Shown in pieces: positions 6,801 to 14,822 of a stretch of DNA of 14,869 bases. The position numbers and the translations under genes were made by a program. The notes beneath the pieces were generated by a model. It saw nothing but the letters and a program-made list of their open reading frames with translations. It had not been told where the DNA came from and searched no databases. Position 1 is the stretch's first letter, and every line of letters starts with the position of its first letter. Source of the stretch: Cyclostephanos tholiformis (lineage: Eukaryota > Bacillariophyta > Thalassiosirophyceae > Thalassiosirales > Thalassiosiraceae); assembly GCA_036939975.1 (NCBI GenBank), contig JALLPB010000536.1, positions 1 to 14,869 on the forward strand, in the 5' to 3' direction.

Positions 6801-8546
6801 TTTGTTTCATTCGGTTTTGATAATGCATTTCAAGTAGGGGAAGCAGAGCTGCACAAACTTTGCTCTGATGACTCGTGGCATTCAAAACTAATACCCTTCG
6901 AAGGAATTACACGTGATGTTGAGGTGAATTTAAAGTGGATGATATCTGTGCCTGATTACGGGGACGACACGGAGATGATTCTTACTCAAACGCTTCAGTT
7001 CAAGCTATGGTTCGTCCCAGTTATTACAACGACAATTGCAGCTATGATAGATGCAGACAACACGAAGGACATAATTTCATTGAAAGGATGTATTGTGATT
7101 TCGACTGCCACGTTCCCTTTATATCATATCTATTCCATTAAGGGTTGTTATTCGGGAGGAGTTCCTTGGAGCGTTGCACTACATAGAGACCAGAGAGCGA
7201 TTTTTGTTGGATTTATTTCGATGAGTATGCGCCGTGTGAATTTGCAACCTTGTCCAATCAGGATGCTCCAGGCGCTTGATGAGCAATGCAATCTAGCAAA
7301 GCAATGTCATATGATGAGCACTCTGAAGCCAACCAACCTGGAAGTTAGTTTTTCTCATGAGCAGGATGACTATATTCGTCAAACTATTTGCATTGATCCT
7401 CCGGAACAAATCAAGTCGGACTGTTTACCGCCAAGCAGCAAACGATCATCCAGAACGTCCAGTGAATCAGATGAATGCAAGCGATATAAGGTGACAAAAA
7501 ACCTTGGTTCACAATGCTCTCCAGCAATGTCGACGGTTGACGACGACAAGAGAACAACATCTAGTGAACAAGACATTGGTTTGGAGTCGGAGATAATCAA
7601 TCAAGGCGACCCAATTTGTGTTGAACGCGACGATTGCTCCGATGCGGACGATGAAATAAGCTGTCGTAGTCTGACAAGTATGATAGGATCACTGGACAAA
7701 ATAAACTCGAAACTTACTCGAGGCGCCGATCCTACAGTAAAAGTTTATGCCTCAAGCGATATGTTGGCTTCCTTCGAGGTGGGCGCCAGCTCTAACGCCC
7801 TTTATTGCGATACTCCTCCTGAGACAGATGTACCGTCGAACAAGTCCAAACCCGATAGCCCGACTTCTCTTAAGACCTATGTACCATCGAACAACTCCAA
7901 ACCCGATTGCCCAGGACGACAAACTGAACCACCAGATGAAAATTATGTTATAGGAACTTCTCTTTATCACCAAGCAATAGCGACTAGCCGCGACCGGGAT
8001 AAAGTTGAGTCAAGTGAAAAGGCTAGCTCGCCAATGAGTGCCGTATCTTACATAAGTGCCAAACGTAACACAGTGATTGAAAATGGGAAACATGAAAATC
8101 ACAACAAACCCCACAAATCAGAAGAAAACCAGACTTCCTCTGAAAGAAAGTTGGAAGAGCCCATGACTAATGGGAATTCCAACTGTAATGTTTCAGCCTC
8201 GCATAACGGCTTTCCGGAAGGTAGTCTTGACCGCAAAGTGCTAGATAAACTTATTCGACATTATTGGGAAAATGACTGGAGACGTCAAGGAGAAGCCCCC
8301 CAAAAATATGGCTCTATGCATTTCACGCCTTCAGATTCTCTGGGAAGTCTTCAATATCGTCTTGGAGACCGACGTAACAGTGTATTGTCCCAATCTATGC
8401 AGCCTTCGATCCTATCAAGATTTGATTCTCTCACTACAGATGCGAGCTCTTGGGGTGGACGTGTCGATTCGAGTACAAGGAATGTAGGCAGATCAAATGC
8501 AAAAATTGTTGACATAGAACGGCTTGAGCGAATCTTTCGATCATGA
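3801..8546 (+). CDS. Large multi-C2-domain protein, C2CD3-like centriole/basal-body protein
   Basis: An uninterrupted frame encodes 1581 residues; an in-frame stop at 3792-3794 makes ATG 3801 (or 3804) the start. The N-terminal C2 domain (about 14-130) contains LPPGVIGELLGTLTIRL, RVQFWGE (40-46) and CTYLIDASPLKVTFL (75-89), the layout of the C2CD3 N-terminal C2 domain, which has a matching WWGE and YLTD motif. Further C2-like stretches begin near residue 324 (MKLEVTGINLC), span about 619-740 (SPVWLNIRVDRISKL to LVGLANISFLIEPSY) and about 963-1145 (FDLIVRLEKISGI onward). An IQ-like motif, IQRYWRRSRNFAK, starts at 799. Residues 1155-1581 are polar and probably disordered. Human C2CD3 (about 2350 residues) caps the distal end of the centriole and is needed for distal appendages and ciliation. 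This protein is shorter, and orthology rests mainly on the first domain; a generic C2 scaffold is the alternative. No introns are needed. Confidence 0.7.
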   Translation: MMQAPPLARGPSLPPGVIGELLGTLTIRLQACSVNDIIARVQFWGEQTYSDLSLTQDGESRAIEYPLLGSISALCTYLIDASPLKVTFLRHSQNRQHPRTEERVSSSVQSRPVIVGFAYIRDICISDLTEVSFEKEGAHKTVKFLLRRESPIVSPDVDLNCHKIHIGEAGFELFFRLLVCSDAATARLRDCSGMHGLPERQAMLSSTTLPGILHCLDTMPPITQPASINDCNCNQSVNDDSTRVHSDFCVSGNEEKQSLLEELLDLCSDDMTIPTVDSANTCVDPYDMWLSRMIENASSPSAQGFPSLQSAGSHQSHALKDIGMMKLEVTGINLCARIANKINGYHDFILEYDSPPLPFDRGKAGGTTEFVVCERFGYQQKAATFTRRTPPKDRKHRGNENEISLLKNVYARQMEVAIKNDDCVRMWLDGTMNFRLCYRASKVARYSKLPRVAMLGSKGKETTLVPKPNSILCMAKACLRLRDVILSDTLSFDGKLDLVLINDELAKNIAEVGNKVGTLMVQIGLHADSKKACDAVTSSPPAAKETQILMRVPIPSSASTPHPLSVLLSRFAGGSNDDTAVALPSSNLSNTKRVSSYQVESLEISPHEQHSPLKQAMVSPVWLNIRVDRISKLTTHFCNENTGCFKLGMSCSKQSLSMLEMTQSQIYNKEFGQGPLEIFTLTTNDFNTIQNAICSWKVPIEAEDKRDDLATVTLHVWYCKTASAKRLVGLANISFLIEPSYTSERKLCDLLSCIVANSKFDLLDPRFHTPIGNVQVLVAVGSLDQLTALSTGCERIVIIQRYWRRSRNFAKQKETRALHPYRPTRDSPQQDHVPEFDTNHAGIVSQTYNGLIRHLRDAASSPDSLFDEWSQQSLLLKNDVDKSTVQHEGDEIQHATHASTCSSQTNEREEKICDYDDGSSQVTDDEPDIKTKSRSRASEKHTTHNFDVMKESSDIHPIPYEHFDLIVRLEKISGIREILSAWCSEHGRAVRETLLSVSGFFVSFGFDNAFQVGEAELHKLCSDDSWHSKLIPFEGITRDVEVNLKWMISVPDYGDDTEMILTQTLQFKLWFVPVITTTIAAMIDADNTKDIISLKGCIVISTATFPLYHIYSIKGCYSGGVPWSVALHRDQRAIFVGFISMSMRRVNLQPCPIRMLQALDEQCNLAKQCHMMSTLKPTNLEVSFSHEQDDYIRQTICIDPPEQIKSDCLPPSSKRSSRTSSESDECKRYKVTKNLGSQCSPAMSTVDDDKRTTSSEQDIGLESEIINQGDPICVERDDCSDADDEISCRSLTSMIGSLDKINSKLTRGADPTVKVYASSDMLASFEVGASSNALYCDTPPETDVPSNKSKPDSPTSLKTYVPSNNSKPDCPGRQTEPPDENYVIGTSLYHQAIATSRDRDKVESSEKASSPMSAVSYISAKRNTVIENGKHENHNKPHKSEENQTSSERKLEEPMTNGNSNCNVSASHNGFPEGSLDRKVLDKLIRHYWENDWRRQGEAPQKYGSMHFTPSDSLGSLQYRLGDRRNSVLSQSMQPSILSRFDSLTTDASSWGGRVDSSTRNVGRSNAKIVDIERLERIFRS
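7828..7912 (+). repeat. In-frame imperfect duplication in the C2-domain gene tail
   Basis: Two 34-bp copies, 7828-7861 and 7879-7912, match at 31 of 34 positions with a 51-bp offset (17 codons). They encode DVPSNKSKPDSP and YVPSNNSKPDCP in the Ser/Pro-rich, probably disordered C-terminal part, indicating an old local expansion. Confidence 0.85.
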
Positions 8547-8926
8547 ATAACAAGTTCGTCGCGAGATGAGTTGCATGCATCAATCCCAGAGAAAATCTAT
8601 AGGATTATAGTTAAGATCACTGTGTCCTCGTAGGTTTCAATGTTTTCCTCTTTCTTGATTTGGGCGTTCAGCATCGTAAACATTTCAACAAATCTGTTCA
8701 AGGTCGCCATTCAAATCCAATCCTGCGTGAGATATTTTTGAGATTGGTTTAAAAGATAATTATACAATGCGCCATCTCCGTCGAGAGTATAGGATGAGTT
8801 CAATTTTTTTAATCACCGCCCCATCGCCGTTTATAACGGTGACCTCCTCTGCCATGGCGTTGTCAAATGATCAGCTATAGAGTAAAATATAAACATTAAT
8901 GAGATCATTGTAGGAGAGCACATGTG
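8547..8926. other. Non-coding stretch downstream of the C2-domain gene
   Basis: No protein-like frame is visible. It presumably includes the 3' UTR of the upstream gene. A small perfect palindrome CCGTT-tat-AACGG lies at 8827-8839 within a CG-richer patch flanked by AT-rich DNA. Nothing else stands out. Confidence 0.5.
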
Positions 8927-9336
8927 AATGTTGACGCCCTCCAAAGCCAGCTAGACGCTGAGCGCGCAGCGGCAGAGGATTAACGCCAAAACCTTTAGAA
9001 GAGATATTTGGATCAAGTGAAAATCAACAAGAGAGCCCTTCTAAATCAACTAATCAAGCTACGTTGTCACAAGGCGGCTGAGCTTGAGACACCCTCCAAA
9101 GCTTGTTAACGCTGAGGGATGAATGCCAACGCCATGAGGAGATGAGAGCTGATGAGCAGTAGAACCTCCAGGTGGAAGCGGAGATGATCGCAGAATCTTC
9201 TAAAGTCAGATCTAGGCAGATGATTCCGCGGTCATCTAAAATCAGATCTACAAGTTTAATCCCTATCATGACACACCAACGTCGTCAATCGTTGTACACA
9301 GGAACTGAGACCCCAACCAAGTATCCAGTCTTATAG
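8927..9336 (+). pseudogene. Decayed coiled-coil protein fragment
   Basis: Frame 8927 onward reads NVDALQSQLDAERAAAED, stop TAA (8981-8983), then RQNL, stop TAG (8996-8998), then KRYLDQVKINKRALLNQLIK and KAAELET. Near 9089-9091 the sense frame shifts and continues TLQSLLTLRDECQRHEEMRA, stop TAG (9160-9162), then NLQVEAEMIAESSKVRSRQM, ending at TAG 9334-9336. The heptad-like L/A spacing with many E, R, K and Q residues is typical of a long coiled coil. Three internal stops and one frameshift mean it is not translated as a whole. The parent gene is not identified and no start codon is evident, so it looks like a fragment of a larger gene or repeat. Confidence 0.65.
8934..9116 (+). repeat. Imperfect direct repeat within the coiled-coil relic
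   Basis: The 29-bp copy at 8934-8962 and the 28-bp copy at 9089-9116 share CCCTCCAAAGC and ACGCTGAG flanking a variable 6-7 bp centre. They correspond to DALQSQLDAE and TLQSLLTLR in the relic, pointing to a repeated coiled-coil unit about 155 bp long in the parent gene. Confidence 0.6.
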
Positions 9337-9529
9337 CAGCCCTTTCCAATTCAATTGATATATGACACCCCTATCTTCCCAAAGAGTCTTCTTGCCTAAC
9401 CACATCGAGACGCAACACAGACATGGAAAATCTTGTAAGAAAAAAAAACACCACCACATGATATCAACGATTGTGCATCAATCTACAGCAACAACCCATG
9501 CGCCAGATTGGAATAATTTGTTTCTTATC
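9337..9529. other. Spacer between coiled-coil relic and transposase relic
   Basis: An open frame from ATG 9362 runs into the transposase start in the same frame, but its residues are low-complexity (K, H, T-rich) and show no domain. It is treated as leader or flank. No terminal inverted repeat matching the spacer right of the transposase was found by eye. Confidence 0.4.
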
Positions 9530-12101
9530 ATGTCAGAAAAGGGTGTGGCAATGGACAAGTGAATCGCAGCCACTGTGGCGTACCTGAAGCGATGCCCAGC
9601 ATCAAAGGTGCCCGAGGTGATGCGGGCGTGCAAATTCACCAATAAGGAGAGTTGCAACCCTGCAAAGCAAATGGCAGTCCGCCAAGCGTATGCAAAGGCC
9701 TTAGGCGGAAAAAGGAAGAGCCCTCCGACAAGTTCAATTGATCAAACGACGGCTGGGCTGTCTGTGTCGCCTATGACAGAACGACAACGCCATCAGGATC
9801 TTCTGTAGACCCAGAGACTTTAGGGGGGGATGTGAAGAAGCCGTGCTATTCGTCCCTAAGCCAACGTTAAAGCAGATACGGCTTACGGCGCCGGGGATGC
9901 AGGAATGGCGAATTAATAAATTTGACATAACAGAGCATGAAAAGCGTGCGTTTAAGAGGGCGACAAGTTGGTATGCAAAGGAGAAGGAGAAACCAGATGG
10001 CCTATCTTCATATGCCATTTCAAAAAAAGTGAAAGTCAAATTTGATGGTGTTGGCCCATCAGCGCGAACTCTTCAACAATATGCTAATGATGGTATCGCA
10101 GGAGTATCGCCACTGAAGCCTGGCGTCTAGAGTGACATTCCAAAGTCACTGTACAAATCCCTTTGAGTTGCGTTTGAAAGCTACGTATGCATCAATCAAC
10201 TGAATTCGAGGGATGGCGAACTCACCATGAATAAACTTGCCGATGTGATTAACAAGTGCATGCATTGCAACTACTGCAGGAAGCTATTGAATCGCATCCT
10301 TATAAGCACTGTGAGGGATATCGACGCGTCAAAGCTGGAGTACTGTGAGGATCGTAGAATTCAATGGACAATATACAAAAACATCAGCATTTGTTTTGAC
10401 AATTGGGAGGATGATTTGATCCGGCTTGGCTTCGCATTTGAGGACGACAGTGGCAACGTGACAATCCCCAACGAACAGCTGCGGAACAACATAAACTTCA
10501 ACGAGACATGTTTGTCCATTGATGGGAGTCAAGGAAGGAGGGGTGGACGACCGGAGATTGTTCTTCATGACCCAAGATTCCCAATGACTGGGAAGTCCAC
10601 GAACAAAGATAGCCTCACGGTGACTTTGATTTGTGGAAGCAATGCGCTGGCAAGGCGTTGGTGCCTCACTTCCAATTCCAGACAAAAGCTACGTTGGAAG
10701 ATTGCCAGAGGATGAGAACTGAGATGTTCGCCATGGCCGTAAAGGTGAAAGGGGTGTTTGGCCGGTCGGAGGAAAGAGAGTATGACGTGACCTTTGGGAT
10801 GAACACCAAGGGAGGGATGAATGATTGCAAGTTTGTGCTGTATGTCCTGAACAACATCCTTTGGATGTACCCAAATACTCTTGATGTGCCAGGCCGCCGT
10901 CTCATCATTAAATGTGACAGCGGTCCGGGCCATCTCCAAATCGAGCTCCTCACTCAGTTGAGGTTTCGTGGGGTGTACCTCTACCCCTGTGTACCGAACA
11001 CCACTGCGGTGACTCAAGAGACTGACCGAACTTATGGTAAGTTCAAAAGTCAATTCCATAAGAATCTTGAGTTGCTTGTCAATGAATCAGTAAAACAGAG
11101 GAAGAGTGTGGCAGTGCCACAGTACAAGCATGTACCAAACTGGTGTTGCCTTCTGCTTTTGAGTTGGGGTTTTCATGTGAGGCATGCAAGGCCTCGTGGA
11201 CAAAGGTCGGAGCCGCCCCATTAACTAGGGCGTGCCTGAATGACCCAAAGGTGAGGAAGTTGATTGGGGATGGTGATGACGAATACACCCAGCTCCTTCG
11301 GACAATCCAAGAGGCGAATGATTACGCCATGTTTGCATTAAATCAAGCCAGTTATGATGGGTCGGCACTTCAGGCATTGCTCAAAGCTGTTCCCGAGGCA
11401 CACACCATGATACAAATTACCAAAAAACATTCCCAGGAGAGAATTCAGTTGCTTGCACATGCAAATACGCATGGTAAGAAGTTTTATGCAACTGGTGGTT
11501 GTCATGTATGCTCTGACGATTTTTTCAAAGCAGAGGCACTTTGCTGTCGTGAGGATACCCTGAAAGCTTGGGAGGAGATTAAGAAATAAGGCTTCAGCGG
11601 ATGGCTTCAGAAGAGAAGGCACTGGCCATCCTTGATGCAAAGGTGCTCTTCTTTGGGAACAACCATTACAAGACTGTCTCTGTGGCAGACTTCAATGCGT
11701 TGCTGGCATGGTACGATGTGCCAAAAGAGAACAAAATGAAGAAGGCTCAGATGGTTGCTTGGTGGAAGGAGATACGTATCAATCATGTGCCACCGCCATC
11801 TTTTGAGAAGTGGACTGCCGATGACGAGCAAGAGTTGGAAAGGTTGAAGATAGCCGAGATCAATATGTCGGAAACCATGTTGGGAAAATATGCGGAGCGG
11901 ATGAGGCAGGATACGATGGCATCAGCTATTAATCTGTCAGAAGAAGAATGGGCAGACTTGCTGAAGTTGAGGGGTCAGCTGAGGGGAGAGGTGTGCAACA
12001 CCATGATGACTGTGATGACAGATGATAGCACTGATGGTGAAAGGGAGTTTGGGGGGGATTATACTGTGAACAATGTCCTCAACGACGAGGATGCTGTGTG
12101 A
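9530..12101 (+). pseudogene. Degenerate DDE-superfamily transposase (pogo/CENP-B-like layout) with SAP-like C-terminus
   Basis: A single gene is traceable across five reading segments. It starts at ATG 9530 (MSEKGVAMDK) and hits TGA at 9560-9562. A helix-turn-helix-like N-terminus follows (AYLKRCPASKVPEVMRACKF, then AAKQ-type PAKQMAVRQAYAK), ending at TAG 9806-9808. The frame changes before 9845; TAG 10128-10130 and TGA 10164-10166 interrupt. The catalytic core has Asp in CLSIDGS (10521-10523), Asp in IIKCDSGPGH (10916-10918) and Asp in TQETDRTYG (11024-11026), with 35 residues between the last two. PNTTAVTQ before the third Asp resembles the PNxTxxxQPLD segment of pogo-type DDD enzymes. Frameshifts lie near 10645 (looks like one lost base), 11130 and 11587. 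The last segment (to 12101) holds a SAP-like motif at 11673-11775 (VADFNALLAWYDV, KMKKAQMVAWW). It cannot make a full protein. The superfamily placement is by motif only. Confidence 0.75.
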
Positions 12102-12177
12102 AAATATAACCTAAAAAATCTAACACTTTTACCATGTGTGGAGAATATCATAATAGTCTAATAATAGGAGTAGGATG

Positions 12178-12241
12178 CCCAAACCAAGCGCACCTACGTT
12201 AGCCCATAGTGTGGGGATGAGGTCGGTGTGCTTGGTTTGGG
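12178..12241. repeat. Inverted repeat, 17-bp arms
   Basis: The left arm CCCAAACCAAGCGCACC (12178-12194) pairs with GGTGTGCTTGGTTTGGG (12225-12241) at 16 of 17 positions around a 30-nt loop. It begins 76 bases after the transposase relic. It could be facing terminal repeats of a tiny element, or a hairpin near the transposon end. Confidence 0.8.
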
Positions 12242-12464
12242 TGTCCCCCGGGCATGGGTGGCGCTAGGGGCCATTTCCGCCGCACACCATGGTTGGCCGG
12301 AAAATGTGGCCCATTGTGTTGCAGAGTATTGTACCGCTAGGGTACAGGAGGTCTACGTAGGAATAGTACGAACCTTGTTTTTCCAAATCTCACGCGTCAC
12401 AAAAGGGATTAAACTCGTCATACAATGATGGTCATGGCGATGGCCGTCATTTGCTGAAATCGCA

Positions 12465-12541
12465 AAAGTGCATGAACCTCTTTTAAGGGGGACCTAAGAA
12501 CACGCTTACAAATCCCTGTTCTAAAAGGGTTCATGCACTTT
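12465..12541. repeat. Inverted repeat, perfect 14-bp arms
   Basis: AAAGTGCATGAACC (12465-12478) pairs perfectly with GGTTCATGCACTTT (12528-12541); the pairing continues imperfectly inward (TCTTTTAAG against CTAAAAG). The span is 77 bp and ends four bases before the ATG of the following relic. It may be a MITE-like element or an end of the repeat unit. Confidence 0.8.
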
Positions 12542-12545
12542 CAAC

Positions 12546-14822
12546 ATGGTACCAAGTTATGGTGGTGCATTGCTGGACTACCTTGCTGAGCACACGATTT
12601 ACCTCTCCACCGCCTCTTCCTTCTGGTATAGCCTCGATTTGAGCTATGATCATGAATTTCATCTATCAAAACAATTGGGTATGTCCCCAAATGACTACGA
12701 GTATCTTCTTATGGCAGCCCAACTTGCTTACTTTCATAAAAAATGGGGCTTCTCCATAAAGAAATTGAAGTGGAAACAATTCATCAAGGACCATCAATTT
12801 ACAACACCCAACTGCTCAGTAGCTTCGAATGGCACATTTGAAATTGATGCAAAGACAATGGACTTAGCTTCGTTCATCAATGGTGTGTCCCCAGTGCATA
12901 GGGTGAGGAGTCACTTCATTCGGATTGGCATATTCGATGTCTATTCTCCCAGAAAAATTGAATCGCAGAAATATAGTGATGGCAGAATGATTGTCACTCC
13001 TCCACAATTGAATGGATTTTGGATCAAACAACATTCATTCAGACAATGTGTGGAGCAGTTCAAGTGGAATTATGTACTTGAAAAGAAGAAGGATGACGGC
13101 AAAGATGCTGATGATGAGTACAACGAAGCTGTCATTGACAAGGATGATGAAGATGACAGCTATGCTGATGACAATGACGACAATGTTAGCTCAACCACAA
13201 TAAGCATTAAAAAGTGGAAGTATGATATCATCACATTGTCTGGTGATGACGATACGTCAAAGTTGGATATGGCTAAGTTATATCCACATCTATTGCAAGC
13301 TCTGGGGGTGGGATGATGGCTTCAATCTTACAAACCGATCTGTTTGTAGATTGATGCATAGTCTACTAAGAGAATTAAATGATCTACTGAGCACAGAATA
13401 TCAACTCAATGTTAGTGGTATATCTAATCATAGAATATCCTACATTAGAGTTCCTCATACCAAAAGCAATTCTTGCTTCCACAACTCAAAAGAATGGCTC
13501 AACACCACCATCAAAATCTCCGGCTCCAAACACGGGGGAACATTTGAATCAGCATACCGTATCACCAACCACATCATCTGCTATTACCATGACTCCTTCC
13601 TTGCCGCCTGTGAAACACAACGAGTACCTGTGTGCAGCCCAATGAGTGCAACACAATTCCAAGCAATGATGAGTGCTGCAAGTGTTAGTGGCACAGGTGA
13701 AATAGAATTAAAAAACATTTGGGTGCTCACCTCAACAAAGGCTTCTGTCCAACAAGACGTAGCATTGACATGTTGTTGTCTGAGGGCCACACCAAAGTTC
13801 ACTATGGCAGCATTGAATTCACCTATGATGGAAAAGAGAGGGCAGAATTTGTTGAGTGGACAGAGAAGAACATCAATGATGAAATAACAGTTTACTTATA
13901 GCGACATTTGACGAGCAAATCAATCACCCCCTTGGAAGTAGTGCGCATCCAAGTGGTTGTGGGTGGAGATCACTAGGACACTGCTTTCCAATTTGGTGCA
14001 TCCGTTTCTGTAGACTTGACCGATGAAAGAATTATAGAGTTCGAAGTATCTGTTTGTGAGTTGATCTGTTGTAAAGACACAGGCAAATTGATTGAAAGCA
14101 CAATTCTGACACGACTTACCAAAGGTCTCAAAATTGTGGCAACATGGAATCTTAATATAGAGATGAACAATTAGGGGGGATTAGAATGTGAGTTCAACAA
14201 AGAAACACATTCAATACACTCTCACCTTGTCAGCATATATGTTACCGGTGATTTGGCATTTCAAGCGATGGGCCTTGGGAAAGAGTCGATGTCAGGATGG
14301 TGGTGCATGCTCTGCAAGGCCTCGAGGAAACAATTCCTGGATGAGCAGAGCAAGATGTGGAAAATTGATGATCTGGTGAGATGTGGGATAAATTTGCTAC
14401 TCAGAATTAAACAATGGCCGTGGTGTCCATTCATACCTCTTACAAATTATGTCACCCCTCTCCTCCACTGTGAAATTGGAATTGGAAACGATCTCTTCAT
14501 CATGCTTCGGGGCATAATCAACAAGCACATTGAAACATATGCATTGGGGGAAGAAGGGGACATACTCAACAAGCACATTGAAACATATGCATTGGGGGAA
14601 GAAGCAATTCGAAGGGCAATTCCAGCCCTGAAACTAGTCATCAAGGAAATAACAGCAATGAGGGACAATTGGGATTTGTCTGATGATGGTAAGCAATTAA
14701 AAACACTTACCCAAACAGTTGCAGTCGACAAATGCCTGTGGGGAGAAATCAGTATTTCTGCAAGAGAGAAGACAAATGTGGAAGACAAACAAGACGCAAT
14801 CCTTCCTTTTCCCTTCCTTTAA
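12546..14822 (+). pseudogene. Decayed repeat-family protein of unknown function
   Basis: Segment 1 (12546-13316) encodes 256 residues starting MVPSYGGALLDYLAEHTIYL, with an acidic Asp-rich stretch near 190-222. The sense frame shifts near 13315; segment 2 reads NHRISYIRVP, NTTIKISGSKHGGTFESAYR, PMSATQFQAMMSAASVSGTG. A second shift near 13705 restores the first frame: IKKHLGAHLNKGFCPTR, GSIEFTYDGKERAEFVEWTE, then TAG stops at 13899-13901, 13974-13976 and 14172-14174 with clear sense sequence between (FEVSVCELICCKDTGKLIES). The best part is VTGDLAFQAMGLGKESMSGW, WCMLC, RKQFLDEQSKMW and YVTPLLHCEIGIGNDLF. The Cys and Cys-x-x-Cys pattern suggests a metal site. It resembles proteins I have seen annotated as hypothetical in diatoms and other protists, probably mobile-element derived; I cannot name the family or show a catalytic triad. 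Confidence 0.6.
14513..14604 (+). repeat. Near-perfect 48-bp in-frame tandem duplication
   Basis: Positions 14513-14556 and 14561-14604 match at 43 of 44 bases with a 48-bp offset, including 39 identical consecutive bases. The unit encodes 16 residues containing NKHIETYALGEE. Such identity in a gene carrying stops and frameshifts implies a recent duplication, probably by slippage. Confidence 0.92.

Larger units (their letters stand above)
12102..12545. other. Spacer rich in inverted repeats, possible transposon ends
   Basis: No coding frame is credible. The spacer holds several inverted repeats: 12178-12241, a gapped one at 12268-12312 (arms with GGGCCATTTCC and GGAAAATGTGGCCC), a small hairpin at 12425-12450 (9 of 11 paired), and 12465-12541. 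It lies exactly between two repeat-derived relics, so it may contain the right end of the transposase element, the left end of the next one, or a small non-autonomous element. Confidence 0.5.

Noticed and set aside
10565..11059. 164-codon minus-strand frame opposite the transposase core
   Set aside because: It is antisense to the catalytic segment, whose motifs are clear on the plus strand.
9301..12194. CCCCAACCAAG near 9311 as a partner terminal repeat for CCCAAACCAAG at 12178
   Set aside because: The two are in the same orientation and the match is short, so they do not form terminal inverted repeats; treated as chance.
12228..12428. 66-codon frame in the spacer
   Set aside because: It overlaps inverted repeats and has no protein-like features.
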